Shown: positions 39,001-47,222, counted from the first letter of the stretch. The stretch: DNA of 64,000 nt from Kiloniellales bacterium (GCA_028280455.1 JANQLT010000030.1:1-64000); one strand, 5' to 3'. The notes: generated by a model from the letters alone, not told the origin. Numbers and translations: made by a program.

Positions 39001-39258
39001 CAGGCCGCGCGCACCCGCCTCAGGCCGATCCTGATGACCTCCTTCGCCTTCATCCTGGGCGTGGTGCCCCTGGCGATCGCCACCGGCGCCGGCGCCGAGA
39101 TGCGCCAGGCCCTGGGCACCGCGGTCTTCTTCGGCATGCTCGGCGTGACCTTCTTCGGCCTGATCTTCACGCCCCTGTTCTACGTGGTCTGCCGCTGGAT
39201 CGGCTCGCTCGGCCGCAGCGAGAGCAGTCCCGCCGCCAAGGCCGAGCCCGCGGAGTAG
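36079..39258 (+). CDS. RND multidrug efflux pump, HAE1 family
   Basis: 1059 residues, normal AcrB-type length with twelve membrane helices and two large periplasmic loops. Proton-relay residues are visible: the Asp-Asp pair in helix 4 (AIGIVVDDAIVVVENVERY) and the Lys of helix 10 (VGLAAKNAILIVEFARQ). N-terminus MKLSHFFIERPIFASVLSV is canonical. Starts at GTG 36079. With the upstream adaptor it should expel hydrophobic compounds using the proton gradient, with an outer-membrane channel encoded elsewhere. Confidence 0.96.
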   Translation: MKLSHFFIERPIFASVLSVLITLLGAISYLGLPVAQYPEVAPPTIQVSATYPGASADVVSKTVATPLEQEINGVEGMLYMLSQSTGDGGTTITITFALGTDLDKAQVLVQNRVAIAEPRLPEEVRRLGVTTRKNSPDLMMVIHIVSPDGSHDNLYLSNYAKTQIVDRLARISGVGQAQIFAEREFSMRVWLDPERIAARDLTAGEVVAALRENNLQVASGVINKLPVPEPGAYELTVQTLGRLIEPEQFADIVVRSDAEGRTTRISDIARVELGALDYSTIGYLDRDPALPILIFQRPGTNALDTAAEVIAAMNEMAEEFPTGLSFDIIYNPTEYIAESINAVYVTIFEAVALVILVVVVFLQSLRASIIPILAIPISLIGTFAVMAAFGFSLNNLSLFGLVLAIGIVVDDAIVVVENVERYLRQGLSPKEAAHKTMDEVGGALIAIALVLSAVFIPTAFIAGISGQFYQQFALTIAASTIISAVVSLTLSPAMAALLLKGHGEEKPRPAWLAALLWPFSAFARGFNRAFDALAEAYGGLTRRLARVTVLMLLVYGGLLGLTWYQFERTPTGFIPEQDQGYLITVIQLPPGSSLDRTDAVVRQATDIILEHPGTLHTAGFAGFDGATFTNAPNAGAIFFTMKPYAERAALGLTTQDILQQVQGSLFAIKDAFIFAIAPPPVRGIGTGGGYKLYVQDRRNRGPLALEEATNAFVGAANGTPGLTRVFTLYNNGTPQIFADIDRVKADMLGVSPGQVFETLEVYLGSVFVNDFNFLGRTFRVTAQADGLYRDDPRDIMNLRARSESGGMVPIGSVATFEDITGPYRVPRYNLYPAAELQGATVPGFSTGEAIAALERLAAEVLPSGFSFEWTELALQEKLAGDTAAIAFILAVVFVFLLLAAQYESLLLPLAVILIVPMCLLAAVSGVVLRGMDNNILTQIGFVVLVGLAAKNAILIVEFARQAEDQGKSRVEAAVQAARTRLRPILMTSFAFILGVVPLAIATGAGAEMRQALGTAVFFGMLGVTFFGLIFTPLFYVVCRWIGSLGRSESSPAAKAEPAE

Positions 39259-39406
39259 GGCTCCTCGCACGCTGAGCGCCTGAAACAATCGAGACCAAGC
39301 GGTCCGCGTGCCGAAATGGAGCGGACATCCGGCCTCCCTAGATCTTCTCCCAGGCAAGACGGACGGCTCCCAGTCGAGCCCCGTCGAGATCGAGAGGAGA
39401 AGAGGC

Positions 39407-39670
39407 ATGATGTCGAAGGCTTGGCCCACCCCCACGAAAGCGCAAGGTGTCGCCCGCGGCCAGGCCGCGGCGGCGGCCCTCCAGTCGCCCAGCCATACGG
39501 GCGTCGCCGCGGTCTTCGACCGCGCCCTGCGGCACTACCGGCGCCGGCGCGTCGAGCGTCAGACGGTCGCGGCCCTGTCCGGCCTGGAGCGCGACGTGCT
39601 CGAGGACATCGGCGTCGAGCGCGCCGAGATCCCCGCCATCGCCCGGCGACTCGCCGATCAGGCTTGGTAG
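39407..39670 (+). CDS. DUF1127 small protein (first copy)
   Basis: 87 residues. A C-terminal DUF1127 arginine-rich helix-turn segment (YRRRRVERQTVAALSGLERD ... EDIGVERAEI). DUF1127 proteins of alphaproteobacteria are small, often stress-induced, and some bind RNA or affect phosphate and C1 metabolism. The N-terminal ~40 residues are unconserved. GAGAGGAGAAGAGGC precedes the ATG at 39407 (a second ATG follows at once). Monocistronic with its own hairpin downstream. Confidence 0.87.
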   Translation: MMSKAWPTPTKAQGVARGQAAAAALQSPSHTGVAAVFDRALRHYRRRRVERQTVAALSGLERDVLEDIGVERAEIPAIARRLADQAW

Positions 39671-39696
39671 GCCTCCCAAGGTTTCGGTTCCCAGCA

Positions 39697-39729
39697 GAAA
39701 GCGTCCGTTGCTCGGCAGCGGGCGCTTTC
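39697..39729 (+). terminator. Hairpin downstream of first DUF1127 gene
   Basis: GAAAGCGTCCGTTGC pairs with GCAGCGGGCGCTTTC around a 3-nt loop, two of the pairs being G-T. Located 27 nt after the stop. Only a short T-stretch within the arm, so termination efficiency is uncertain. Confidence 0.6.
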
Positions 39730-39932
39730 GCGTGGCCGGCGCCCCGCCGCGGCACGCTCGGCCTGGGACCGACGTAAACAACTGAAACACGATCCTTGCC
39801 GCCGCGCTATGCGGCGGAAATATCGCGTCACCAGGTACCTCTCAATGGCGGGCCGACGGGACCGAAACCCGGCGGCCCAGGGAGACCGCCCCTCGAGACG
39901 CTTTGCCCGAGAGCGGTCGAAGGAGAGGAACC

Positions 39933-40232
39933 ATGAGTTACGCAAACCACCACCACTCGAGACTCGGCCCGACACCGGCCGTACCTTTCTCGGAGCTCAC
40001 CGCACCGGTGGCGGTCGTGGCGCAGGGCGTCCAGGCCGCATTCGAGACGGTGGCCCGTGTCGTCGGCGCCGGCGTCGCGGCCATCGCCCGGATGCGGCGG
40101 CGCCACCAGGCGCAATGCCAGTTGATGTCGCTCGACGACCGCACCCTGCGCGACATCGGCATTTCTCGCTCCGAGATCCGCTACCTGGCGCGGCGCGCCG
40201 TCGACGAGCCGAGGGCTGACGGCCGATTGTAG
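39933..40232 (+). CDS. DUF1127 small protein (second copy)
   Basis: 99 residues with an N-terminal His-rich stretch (MSYANHHHSRLG), a hydrophobic middle (VAQGVQAAFETVARVVGAGV) and a C-terminal DUF1127 motif (MRRRHQAQCQLMSLDDRTLRDIGISRSEIRYL, given across two parts). It is a paralogue of the gene 260 nt upstream, more typical of the family. AAGGAGAGGAACC is a strong ribosome site. A strong GC hairpin follows. Confidence 0.88.
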   Translation: MSYANHHHSRLGPTPAVPFSELTAPVAVVAQGVQAAFETVARVVGAGVAAIARMRRRHQAQCQLMSLDDRTLRDIGISRSEIRYLARRAVDEPRADGRL

Positions 40233-40282
40233 GCGGAACGGCGGCTCGTGAGTCCCCCGGACCCCGCCGTTCCGCTCCAAGC

Positions 40283-40337
40283 CGACCCTCCGGGCAGCCG
40301 TGCCAAGGCGCGGTGCTGCCCGGAGGGTCGCGCCTTT
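40283..40337 (+). terminator. GC-rich terminator after second DUF1127 gene
   Basis: 16-bp perfect stem (CGACCCTCCGGGCAGC and complement) with a 16-nt loop, followed by CGCCTTTCT. It separates the DUF1127 unit from the large kinase gene. Confidence 0.75.
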
Positions 40338-40455
40338 CTGACGGGACCACTTCGGAGACCGACGCCTGCCGGTGCCGTCCGACTGGAAATGCGCTAGAAT
40401 CCGGCTCGAAACCCGCAAGTATTCGGCGCCTTCGGACTTGGAGCAGGGGCGGAAC

Positions 40456-43400
40456 ATGTCGGAATACCCCCCCGAAAACGCGCTTCGGCCCGAGGTCGGG
40501 CCGCAGCAACAGACCGTCCTCGACTTCGCCGTTTCGCAATCGGCCGCGGTTTTCTACATCGCCGATCTCGCCGGCGAGCGTCCGATCCGCTTCATCAGCG
40601 ACAACGTCAAGACCATCACCGGTCACGACGCCGCGGCCTTCCTCGCCGAGTCGCGCTTCGGCCGCGCGCTGATTCACCCGGACGACCTGCCTGCCTACGA
40701 GCGCGGCTTGGACGGCCTGGCCGAGCGCGGTCAGGTCACCGTCGAGTACCGCTTCCGCTGCGGCGGCGGCCAGTATCGCTGGTTCCGCGACGAGCAGCGG
40801 GTGGTCGCGGGCGACGGCGGCCAGGCGCAGCAGTTCGTCGGCTGCATGATCGACATCACCGAGCGGGTCGAGGCGGCCGAGGAGAGCGACCGGATCTCGA
40901 ACATCCTGCAGCAGGCCATCGAGAGCATTCCCAACGGCTTCGCGCTCTACGACGCCGAAGACAGGCTGGTGCTCTGCAACAGCGCCTTCGCCGATGCCTT
41001 CGGCAAGTCGCCGGCCGAGGTGATCGGCCTGTCGCGCGTCGAGACCACGCGGCTCTTCCTGAGGCTCGCCAAGATCTACGACGGCAAGCGGGTCGGCGAT
41101 CCCGAGGCCATGATGGCGCATGCCTTGGCGCGCACCGCCGAGGCCCAGCTCGACGCCATCGAATGCCAGATGGAGGACGGCAACTGGCTGCAGATCACCA
41201 GCCATCCGACCGTCGACGGCCGGCGCGTGATCATGCGCACCGACATCACCCGCCTCAAGCAGGCCGAGATCTCCTTGAGCGAGAGCGAGGTGCAGTTCCG
41301 CTCGATCGTCGAGGCCAACCCGCTGCCGGTGCGCGTCGCCGACATCGAGACCTGGCAGGTGATCTACGAGAGCCCGGCCGCCGCGGCCCTGTTCGGCCGG
41401 CCCTGGCCGGCGCGCGAGAAGCGCTCGACGGTCGACACCTACGCCGACGACGAGGCGCGCCTGGCCGTGGTCGAGGCGCTCTATCGCGAGCGCCGGATCG
41501 ACAACAAGGAAGTGCTGATGCGCCGGGAGGACGGCAACACCTTCTGGGCCTCGCTGTCCTCGAAGGTGGTGCGTTTCCACGGCAAGGACGTCTGCGTCAC
41601 CTCGCTGGTCGACCTGACCGAGTCCAAGATCCGCGAGGCCGAGCTGAGACAGGCCCGCGAGACTCTGGAGGATGCCATCGAGGCCCTGAGCGAGGGCCTG
41701 GCGCTCTACGACCCCGAGGACCGGCTGGTCATGTGCAACAGCCAGTACCGGACCTTCCACCACGGCAGCGAAGACCTGCTGGTGCCCGGTGCCCATTGGC
41801 CGGACGTCACCCGCGCCCGGGCCGAGCGCGGTCTCTTCAAGGAGGCGGAAGGCGACATCGACGGCTGGCTCGCCGGGCAGATGGCCGAGCGCGGCGTGGC
41901 GAGCAACCGGGAGTTCCCTTTCGGCGACCGCTGGTTCGAGTACTCGCACCGGCCGACCCGGCAGGGCGGCTTCGTCTCGACCTGGCGCGACGTCACGGAG
42001 CGCCGGCAGATGGAGGAGGACCTGCGCGAGAGCGAGGCGATGGTGCGCCAGGTCCTGGAGGCGAGCCCGGTGCCCCTGCGCATGTGGCGGCCGCGCACCT
42101 CGGAGGTGCTCTACGAAAGCCCCGCGGCCGCGGCGATGTTCGGGCGTCGGGGGCAGGACATGACTCCCGAGGAGAACCGTTTGCGCTACGTCGACCCGCA
42201 GGACCACGTCACCTACATGGGCCGCCTGCATCTGGGCGGGGCGGTCGACGACATGGAGGTCCATCTCCGCCGCTACGACGGCTCGACCTTCTGGGGCTCG
42301 GTCTCGGCACGCCTGATCGACTACCGCGGCGAAGAGGTGGTGGTCTCCAGCATCGTCGACCTGACCGAGCGCAAGGCCATGGAGCAGGTGCTGCGCGAGA
42401 GCGAGGCGCTGGTCCGCCAGGTGCTCGAGGCGAGCCCGGTGCCCTTGCGCATGTGGCGGCCGGACAGTTCCGACGTGCTCTACGAGAGCCCGGCCTCGGC
42501 CGCGCTCTTCGGCCGCGATGCCACCAAGCTGGAGCCGGAGGAGCGTCGCAAGGTCTACGTCGATCCCGGCGACCACGAGCTCTACCTGGCGCGGCTGCGC
42601 GACAAGGGCGCGGTCGACGACATGGAGATGCACATGCGCCGGCGCGACGGCTCGCTCTTCTGGGGCGCCGTCTCGGCACGCCTGATCGACTACCGCGGCG
42701 AAGAGGTCGTGGTCTCCAGCATCGTCGACCTGACCGAGCGCAAGACCATGGAGCAGGCGCTGCGCGACAGCGAGAAGCACTTCCGGATGCTCATCGAGGA
42801 GGCGCCGCTGCCGGTCTGGATGATCGACACCGAGACCGGCAACCTGCTCTACGAGAGCCCGGCCGCCGCCGCGCTGACCCGCCGGAGCTGGCGCGAGGGC
42901 GAGGAGCGCAACGTGCGCGAGTTCTGGGCCGACCCGACGCAGCGCGAGCGCTTCGTCGAGGCGCTCTCCGGCCGGGGCGAGCTGAACAACTTCGAGATCG
43001 ACTTCCGCCGCGCCGACGGCTCGCGGATCACCGTCACCACCAACACCCGTCTGATTCGCCACGGCGACCGCGACGCCCACATCACGGTCCTGACCGACCT
43101 CACCGAGCAGCGACAGCGCGAGCAGGAGCTGCGCGAGGCCCGCGAGACCCTGGAGGACGCCATCGAGTCGATGCCGGAGGCCTTCTCGCTGTTCGACGAC
43201 GACGACAGGCTGGTCATGTGCAACTCCCGCTTCCGCGAGTTCAACGCGCTGAGCGCCCATGCCTTGCAGCCCGGCACGCGCTGGATCGACATCATCCGCG
43301 CCGGCGTCGAGAAGGGCCAATACCTCTCGGCCATCGGCCAGGAGGCGGATTGGCTGGCGAAGCGCGAAAAGTACCACTCGCTCGGCAAGGTCGAAGGCCA

Positions 43401-45030
43401 GGGCATGGAGTTCGAGCAGAGCGACGGCCGCTGGTTCCATGCCTTCAGCCAGTCGACCCGGCAGGGCGGCTATGTCGCCATCCGCATCGACATCACCGAG
43501 CGCAAACGCATGGAGCTGGCCCTGCGCGAGAGCGAGCAGCTCGTCCGCCAGGTGCTGGAGGCCTCGTCGGTGCCGATCTCCATGATCCGGCTGCACGACA
43601 GCAGCGTCATCTACGAGAACCCGGCCTCGGTCGCCCTGTTCGGCGAGGTCCACACTGGCACGCCGATGGCCACCAGCGGCTATTGGGTCGACCCGGCCAA
43701 GCGCGAGCCCTGGCTCGCGAAGCTGCGCGAGACCGGCAGGGTGGACAACCACGAGGTCCAACTGAAGCGCCGCGACGGCAGCGACTTCTGGGCCTCGATG
43801 TCGAGCCGGCTGATCACCTACCAGGGCGAGGACGTGGTGGTCGAGACGCTGTTCGACCTGACCGACCGCCGTGCCGCCGAGGCCGAGTTGTCCCGCCAGC
43901 GCGAGATGCTGCACCAGAGCGAGAAGCTGAGCGCCCTGGGCGAGCTCCTGGCCGGCGTGTCGCACGAGCTGAACAACCCGCTCTCGGTGCTGGTCGGCCA
44001 GGCCCTGATGCTCAGCGAGGCGGCGACGGACGAGCAGACCGCCGCGCGCGCCGAGAAGATCGGCAAGGCCGCCGACCGCTGCGCGCGCATCGTCAAGACC
44101 TTCCTCGCCATGGCCCGCCAGGAGCCGCGCGACACCATGCCCGTCGACCTCAACGAGGTCATCGAAGACGCCATCGAGGTCATGTCCTATTCGCTGCGCA
44201 CGGCCGACATCGAGCACGCCCTCGAGCTCGCCGAGGCGCTGCCGCCGGTGCAAGGCGACCCCGACCAGTTGCGCCAGGTCCTGATCAACCTGGTGGTCAA
44301 CGCCCAGCACGCCCTCGAGGAAGTCGACGGCGAGCGCAAGCTGCAGATCGCCACGACCTACCGGGAGCGGGACAATCACGTCGAGCTGCAGGTGCGGGAT
44401 ACGGGTCCCGGCATCGCACCGGAGATACGCGGCCGAATCTTCGAGCCGCTCTACACGACCAAGGAGATCGGCACCGGCACGGGCATCGGCCTCGCCCTCT
44501 GTCACCGGGTGGTCGAGGCTCATGGCGGCAGCATCGCCGTCGACAGCCGGCCCGGCGAGGGCGCGGTCTTCTCGATCCGCCTGCCCTGCGCCGAGCAGGC
44601 CGCGGCGGGCCAGCGGGACAAGGGCGGGCGACCGGCCGAGGCGGCGGCGATCCGCATCCTCGTGGTCGACGACGAGGAAGAGGTCGGCCAGGTCATCTCG
44701 GAGGTGCTGGAGCTCGACGGCCACACGGTCGAGGTGGCGGCCTCGGGACAGGCGGCCCTAGAGAAGATCAAGCGCCGGCGCTACGACGTGATCCTCAGCG
44801 ACCTGCGCATGCCGGGCATGGACGGGCCCAGCTTCTACCGGGCCTTGAGCGAGACCCGGCCGGAGCTGATCGAGAGCCTGGCCTTCATCACCGGCGACAC
44901 CTTGAGCCCGCGGGTCCGGGATTTTCTCGAGGGCTCGGAACGGCCATACCTGGAAAAACCGATCGTCCCGCGCGACATTCGGGACCTCGTCGAGCGCCTT
45001 CGCCCGGACGGCGAGGCCGGGCGGGCGTGA
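40456..45030 (+). CDS. Nine-PAS hybrid histidine kinase
   Basis: 1524 residues, no membrane helix. Nine PAS-type domains can be counted: one at ~30-135, PAS_7-like ones beginning FALYDAEDRLVLCNS, LALYDPEDRLVMCNS and FSLFDDDDRLVMCNS, and others beginning VRQVLEASPVPLRMW. Then HisKA with phospho-acceptor His1170 (LLAGVSHELNNPLSVL), HATPase (LINLVVNAQHALEE; DTGPGIAPEIRGRIFEPLYT) and REC with Asp1449 (VILSDLRMPGMDG). Start ATG 40456 has GGGGCGGAAC upstream. Followed after 43 nt by an OmpR regulator, its probable partner. Two adjacent PAS units are recent duplicates. Confidence 0.93.
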   Translation: MSEYPPENALRPEVGPQQQTVLDFAVSQSAAVFYIADLAGERPIRFISDNVKTITGHDAAAFLAESRFGRALIHPDDLPAYERGLDGLAERGQVTVEYRFRCGGGQYRWFRDEQRVVAGDGGQAQQFVGCMIDITERVEAAEESDRISNILQQAIESIPNGFALYDAEDRLVLCNSAFADAFGKSPAEVIGLSRVETTRLFLRLAKIYDGKRVGDPEAMMAHALARTAEAQLDAIECQMEDGNWLQITSHPTVDGRRVIMRTDITRLKQAEISLSESEVQFRSIVEANPLPVRVADIETWQVIYESPAAAALFGRPWPAREKRSTVDTYADDEARLAVVEALYRERRIDNKEVLMRREDGNTFWASLSSKVVRFHGKDVCVTSLVDLTESKIREAELRQARETLEDAIEALSEGLALYDPEDRLVMCNSQYRTFHHGSEDLLVPGAHWPDVTRARAERGLFKEAEGDIDGWLAGQMAERGVASNREFPFGDRWFEYSHRPTRQGGFVSTWRDVTERRQMEEDLRESEAMVRQVLEASPVPLRMWRPRTSEVLYESPAAAAMFGRRGQDMTPEENRLRYVDPQDHVTYMGRLHLGGAVDDMEVHLRRYDGSTFWGSVSARLIDYRGEEVVVSSIVDLTERKAMEQVLRESEALVRQVLEASPVPLRMWRPDSSDVLYESPASAALFGRDATKLEPEERRKVYVDPGDHELYLARLRDKGAVDDMEMHMRRRDGSLFWGAVSARLIDYRGEEVVVSSIVDLTERKTMEQALRDSEKHFRMLIEEAPLPVWMIDTETGNLLYESPAAAALTRRSWREGEERNVREFWADPTQRERFVEALSGRGELNNFEIDFRRADGSRITVTTNTRLIRHGDRDAHITVLTDLTEQRQREQELREARETLEDAIESMPEAFSLFDDDDRLVMCNSRFREFNALSAHALQPGTRWIDIIRAGVEKGQYLSAIGQEADWLAKREKYHSLGKVEGQGMEFEQSDGRWFHAFSQSTRQGGYVAIRIDITERKRMELALRESEQLVRQVLEASSVPISMIRLHDSSVIYENPASVALFGEVHTGTPMATSGYWVDPAKREPWLAKLRETGRVDNHEVQLKRRDGSDFWASMSSRLITYQGEDVVVETLFDLTDRRAAEAELSRQREMLHQSEKLSALGELLAGVSHELNNPLSVLVGQALMLSEAATDEQTAARAEKIGKAADRCARIVKTFLAMARQEPRDTMPVDLNEVIEDAIEVMSYSLRTADIEHALELAEALPPVQGDPDQLRQVLINLVVNAQHALEEVDGERKLQIATTYRERDNHVELQVRDTGPGIAPEIRGRIFEPLYTTKEIGTGTGIGLALCHRVVEAHGGSIAVDSRPGEGAVFSIRLPCAEQAAAGQRDKGGRPAEAAAIRILVVDDEEEVGQVISEVLELDGHTVEVAASGQAALEKIKRRRYDVILSDLRMPGMDGPSFYRALSETRPELIESLAFITGDTLSPRVRDFLEGSERPYLEKPIVPRDIRDLVERLRPDGEAGRA
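42022..42759 (+). repeat. Intragenic tandem duplication of a PAS module (2 x 369 bp)
   Basis: Units 42022-42390 and 42391-42759 start with the same CTGCGCGAGAGCGAGGC and are exactly 369 bp (123 codons) each. The final ~100 bp of each unit (around 42301-42400 and 42670-42770) differ by only a few bases, whereas the central part is more diverged. In frame, so the kinase gained a PAS domain by unequal exchange or slippage. Confidence 0.85.
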
Positions 45031-45073
45031 CGGCGACTGTGGCGACCATGGCGACTTGGCTCCGAGGGCAGCG

Positions 45074-45796
45074 ATGAGCGAACAGACACACATCATCTTG
45101 GTGGACGACGAGGAGGACGTCCGCGAGACGATGCGCGACTACCTCAGTCAGCAGTCCTACAAGGTCACCGCCCTGGAGGGCGGCGCCCCGCTGCGCCGCC
45201 TGGTCGACGCGGGCGAGGTTTTCCAGCTCGCCATTCTCGACATCACCATGCCCGGCGAGGACGGCCTGTCGCTGGCGCGCTTCCTGCGCGAGAAGACCCA
45301 GGCCGGCATCATCATGGTCACCGCCTCCAGCGAGACCATCGACCGGATCGTCGGCCTGGAGATGGGCGCCGACGACTACATCCCCAAGCCGGTCGACCTG
45401 CGCGAGCTGCTCGCCCGCATCAAGGCGGTCTTGCGGCGCAGCGCCGTGCCCAGCGGCATCGCCGCGCCGAGCGACGGCGAGCACCGCCTGATGGCCGTCG
45501 GCCACTGCCGCCTGGACCTCGACGCCCACAAGCTGCTCGACGAGGACGGCCAGGAGGTGCCGCTGACGGCCATGGAGTTCGACCTGTTGCGGGTCTTCGC
45601 CGAGCGGCCGAACCGGGTCCTGAGCCGCGACCAGCTCCTGGAGCTGGCGCACAACCGGGGCTGGGAGGCCTTCGACCGCTCCATCGACATCCGCATCGCC
45701 CGCCTCCGCCGCAAGATCGAGCGCGACCCCGGCAAGCCCCAGGTCATCAAGACCGTCCGCGGCGTCGGCTACATCTTCTCGCCCGGCACGGGGTAG
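45074..45796 (+). CDS. OmpR-family response regulator
   Basis: 240 residues: REC domain (phospho-acceptor Asp56 in LAILDITMPGEDG; Lys in YIPKPVD) and an OmpR winged helix (LTAMEFDLLRVFAERPNRVLSRDQL ... VIKTVRGVGYIF, shown in part). Acts as a DNA-binding output. The ATG at 45074 (MSEQTHIILVDDEED) has GAGGGCAGC upstream and is chosen over 45056. Lies 43 nt after the nine-PAS kinase, so the two likely form a two-component system; both having REC domains suggests phosphate may branch. Confidence 0.94.
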   Translation: MSEQTHIILVDDEEDVRETMRDYLSQQSYKVTALEGGAPLRRLVDAGEVFQLAILDITMPGEDGLSLARFLREKTQAGIIMVTASSETIDRIVGLEMGADDYIPKPVDLRELLARIKAVLRRSAVPSGIAAPSDGEHRLMAVGHCRLDLDAHKLLDEDGQEVPLTAMEFDLLRVFAERPNRVLSRDQLLELAHNRGWEAFDRSIDIRIARLRRKIERDPGKPQVIKTVRGVGYIFSPGTG

Positions 45797-45828
45797 CTAA
45801 GGAAAAGCGGCAACGATCGACACCAAGC

Positions 45829-46212
45829 CTATCGGTGGATCTTTATGTAGGCGTTCGACAGCCAAATCAGCATTCTCACATCGTCGCTGCGTTGGGCGAT
45901 CTCATATTCCGACTCTATCAACGACATTGCCTTGTTGATCCGTACACTGGATTGATACTCGCTACACTGAAGCCAGATCCTGCTTAGCCGTCGATACCGA
46001 CGCCTTGCTCCCTCTGGCACGCGTGGCGCAATCTTCTCGAAGTCTCCATCAAAGCTCACTAGCACAGCGTCTAGTTTCTCGCTGACAGTCGCAACGACTG
46101 GGTCACTGGCGCCCCGTGCCACATGATCCACTATCCATTCGACTGTGTGGCCGTGTACCGTGAGCGCTTGGCTCGCAGATACGGGAACGTTTTCATCCAG
46201 GATGAATCTCAT
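45829..46212 (-). CDS. DUF5615 PIN-like toxin
   Basis: 127 residues. N-terminal DUF5615/Mut7-C-like PIN motif MRFILDENVPVSASQAL with Asp6/Glu7 and a second acidic site SFDGDF (~74). The family comprises putative RNases that act as toxins next to DUF433 proteins. The C-terminal ~45 residues (SEYQSSVRINKAMSLIES...) are longer than usual. It lies 28 nt downstream of a MerR-DUF433 gene on the same strand. Codon use and base composition are clearly less GC-rich than neighbours, a sign of transfer. Confidence 0.82.
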   Translation of the reverse strand: MRFILDENVPVSASQALTVHGHTVEWIVDHVARGASDPVVATVSEKLDAVLVSFDGDFEKIAPRVPEGARRRYRRLSRIWLQCSEYQSSVRINKAMSLIESEYEIAQRSDDVRMLIWLSNAYIKIHR

Positions 46213-46240
46213 CCTGACATTCTAATGGTTGAACTCGGCG

Positions 46241-46891
46241 CTAAGCCACTCTTCCTTGCTCGGGTTCTTCGTATGCGACTGCAGCCGTTATGTCTTCTTC
46301 GGTAAGCGAGGGGTACTCAGCCAAAATCTCACTCGTTGAAAAGCCTGCCGCCCAGTAGCGCTTTATGGTCGCGACCGGAATTCGAGTTCCGTCAATCGTG
46401 GCGGCATTCCGTGCCACAAATCGGCTCCTGGTAACCTTGCCGACTTGGTTCGAGTGCCTTTGCTTTAGCGCCTTCATGCCTTGCGTAACTTCGCCTATCA
46501 CATTCCTAAGGAACACGATTGGCACCAACTGACCTTCTTTGTTGGCTGCGAAATCGCCCTCTGGCTCTCCGACATAGAGCTCATTGCCAAAAACATAGAC
46601 CTGAGACTTCGACCACAAAGACGTATCGTAGTTAGCCAGATCCTCGGCGAACTTCCTTACCTTCTGAAACGAGATGTTGTGCTTGTTCCGCAACAGCGAG
46701 AGGGTGCGCAATCCCACAACGTCCCGGAAGGAATAGACGCGACTGTGGGGGGAGCGCCTGTTGTTGGCCGCATACTGCGGCGGGAAGAATCTGAGCTTAT
46801 CCCAATACTGAAGTTGGCTCTTCGTGAGTCCCGACAGGTGAATTACGTCGTCAGCGCTGAACGCAAAGACCACGCTATTGGGGTCGGTCAT
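46241..46891 (-). CDS. MerR-type HTH / DUF433 fusion antitoxin-like regulator
   Basis: 216 residues. MerR-like winged helix at the N-terminus (FSADDVIHLSGLTKSQLQYWDK; YSFRDVVGLRTL) and a clear DUF433 at the C-terminus (GTRIPVATIKRYWAAGFSTS; YPSLTEEDITAAVAY). DUF433 alone is the usual antitoxin partner of DUF5615 toxins; fusion to a MerR DNA-binding domain suggests one protein for neutralisation and autoregulation. The start at 46891 follows a near-consensus promoter. Reduced GC content compared with flanking genes. Confidence 0.85.
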   Translation of the reverse strand: MTDPNSVVFAFSADDVIHLSGLTKSQLQYWDKLRFFPPQYAANNRRSPHSRVYSFRDVVGLRTLSLLRNKHNISFQKVRKFAEDLANYDTSLWSKSQVYVFGNELYVGEPEGDFAANKEGQLVPIVFLRNVIGEVTQGMKALKQRHSNQVGKVTRSRFVARNAATIDGTRIPVATIKRYWAAGFSTSEILAEYPSLTEEDITAAVAYEEPEQGRVA

Positions 46892-46909
46892 TGAAGAGTT
46901 TCCGGTCGG

Positions 46910-46953
46910 ATAATAACACCAATTATTATATCAGCGACGCTCTGGTAAGTAAA
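46910..46953 (-). promoter_or_regulatory. Near-consensus sigma-70 promoter with overlapping palindromic operator
   Basis: Read leftward: -35 TTTACT (46953-46948), 17-nt spacer, -10 TATAAT (46930-46925), with the ATG about 34 nt from the -10. A 7-bp inverted repeat ATAATAA/TTATTAT (46910-46916 and 46923-46929) overlaps the -10 and start region. This arrangement fits autorepression by the MerR-DUF433 protein. Confidence 0.7.
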
Positions 46954-47222
46954 CGCATGATGCCAAAGGCTTTTATCTTTAGTTGGTCCGCGCCGCGTAA
47001 ATCTCTGGAAACAGGAAGATTGTCCGGCCGAATCGCCCACCATGGGGAGGTTGTGGCTAGCCATCAGCCGACATCCAAGTTCTGCTTTCCCAAGGACGAA
47101 ATGGCTATCGCCTCGGAGCGAACGGTTGTTCAAGGAGGCCCTTGAGGGGCCGGGCTTTGGGCGAACAGCAACCCAACTCAAACGGTGTTGGGTTGCATAG
47201 CTAGACCGCCCTACATTGCCTG
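46954..47222. other. Non-coding flank of the toxin-antitoxin islet
   Basis: Moderate-GC stretch between the islet promoter and the amidase stop. The short frames open here (47146-side on both strands) have no ribosome site or family match. It contains a 10-bp hairpin at 47168-47196 (GCAACCCAAC / GTTGGGTTGC, 9-nt loop) with no T-run. No integrase, transposase or attachment-type repeat was seen. Confidence 0.5.

Noticed and set aside
35902-39435. A 1177-codon minus-strand open frame opposite the RND pump
   Set aside because: Antisense of an unmistakable RND transporter; no motif or ribosome site of its own.
39933-40232. N-terminal His cluster of the second DUF1127 protein as a metal site
   Set aside because: Only three adjacent His in an unconserved leader; too little to claim.
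39997-44724. A 1575-codon minus-strand open frame opposite the nine-PAS kinase
   Set aside because: Antisense artefact of high-GC third positions; the plus strand has PAS, HisKA, HATPase and REC motifs.
46891-47181. Two short overlapping open frames (84 and 97 codons) upstream of the MerR-DUF433 gene
   Set aside because: They overlap the promoter/operator on both strands, have no ribosome site and no family resemblance.
45791-47205. TAGCTA at both borders of the AT-rich islet as possible target-site duplication
   Set aside because: Only six bases and not in the same context; no integrase or transposase, so chance is the simpler reading.
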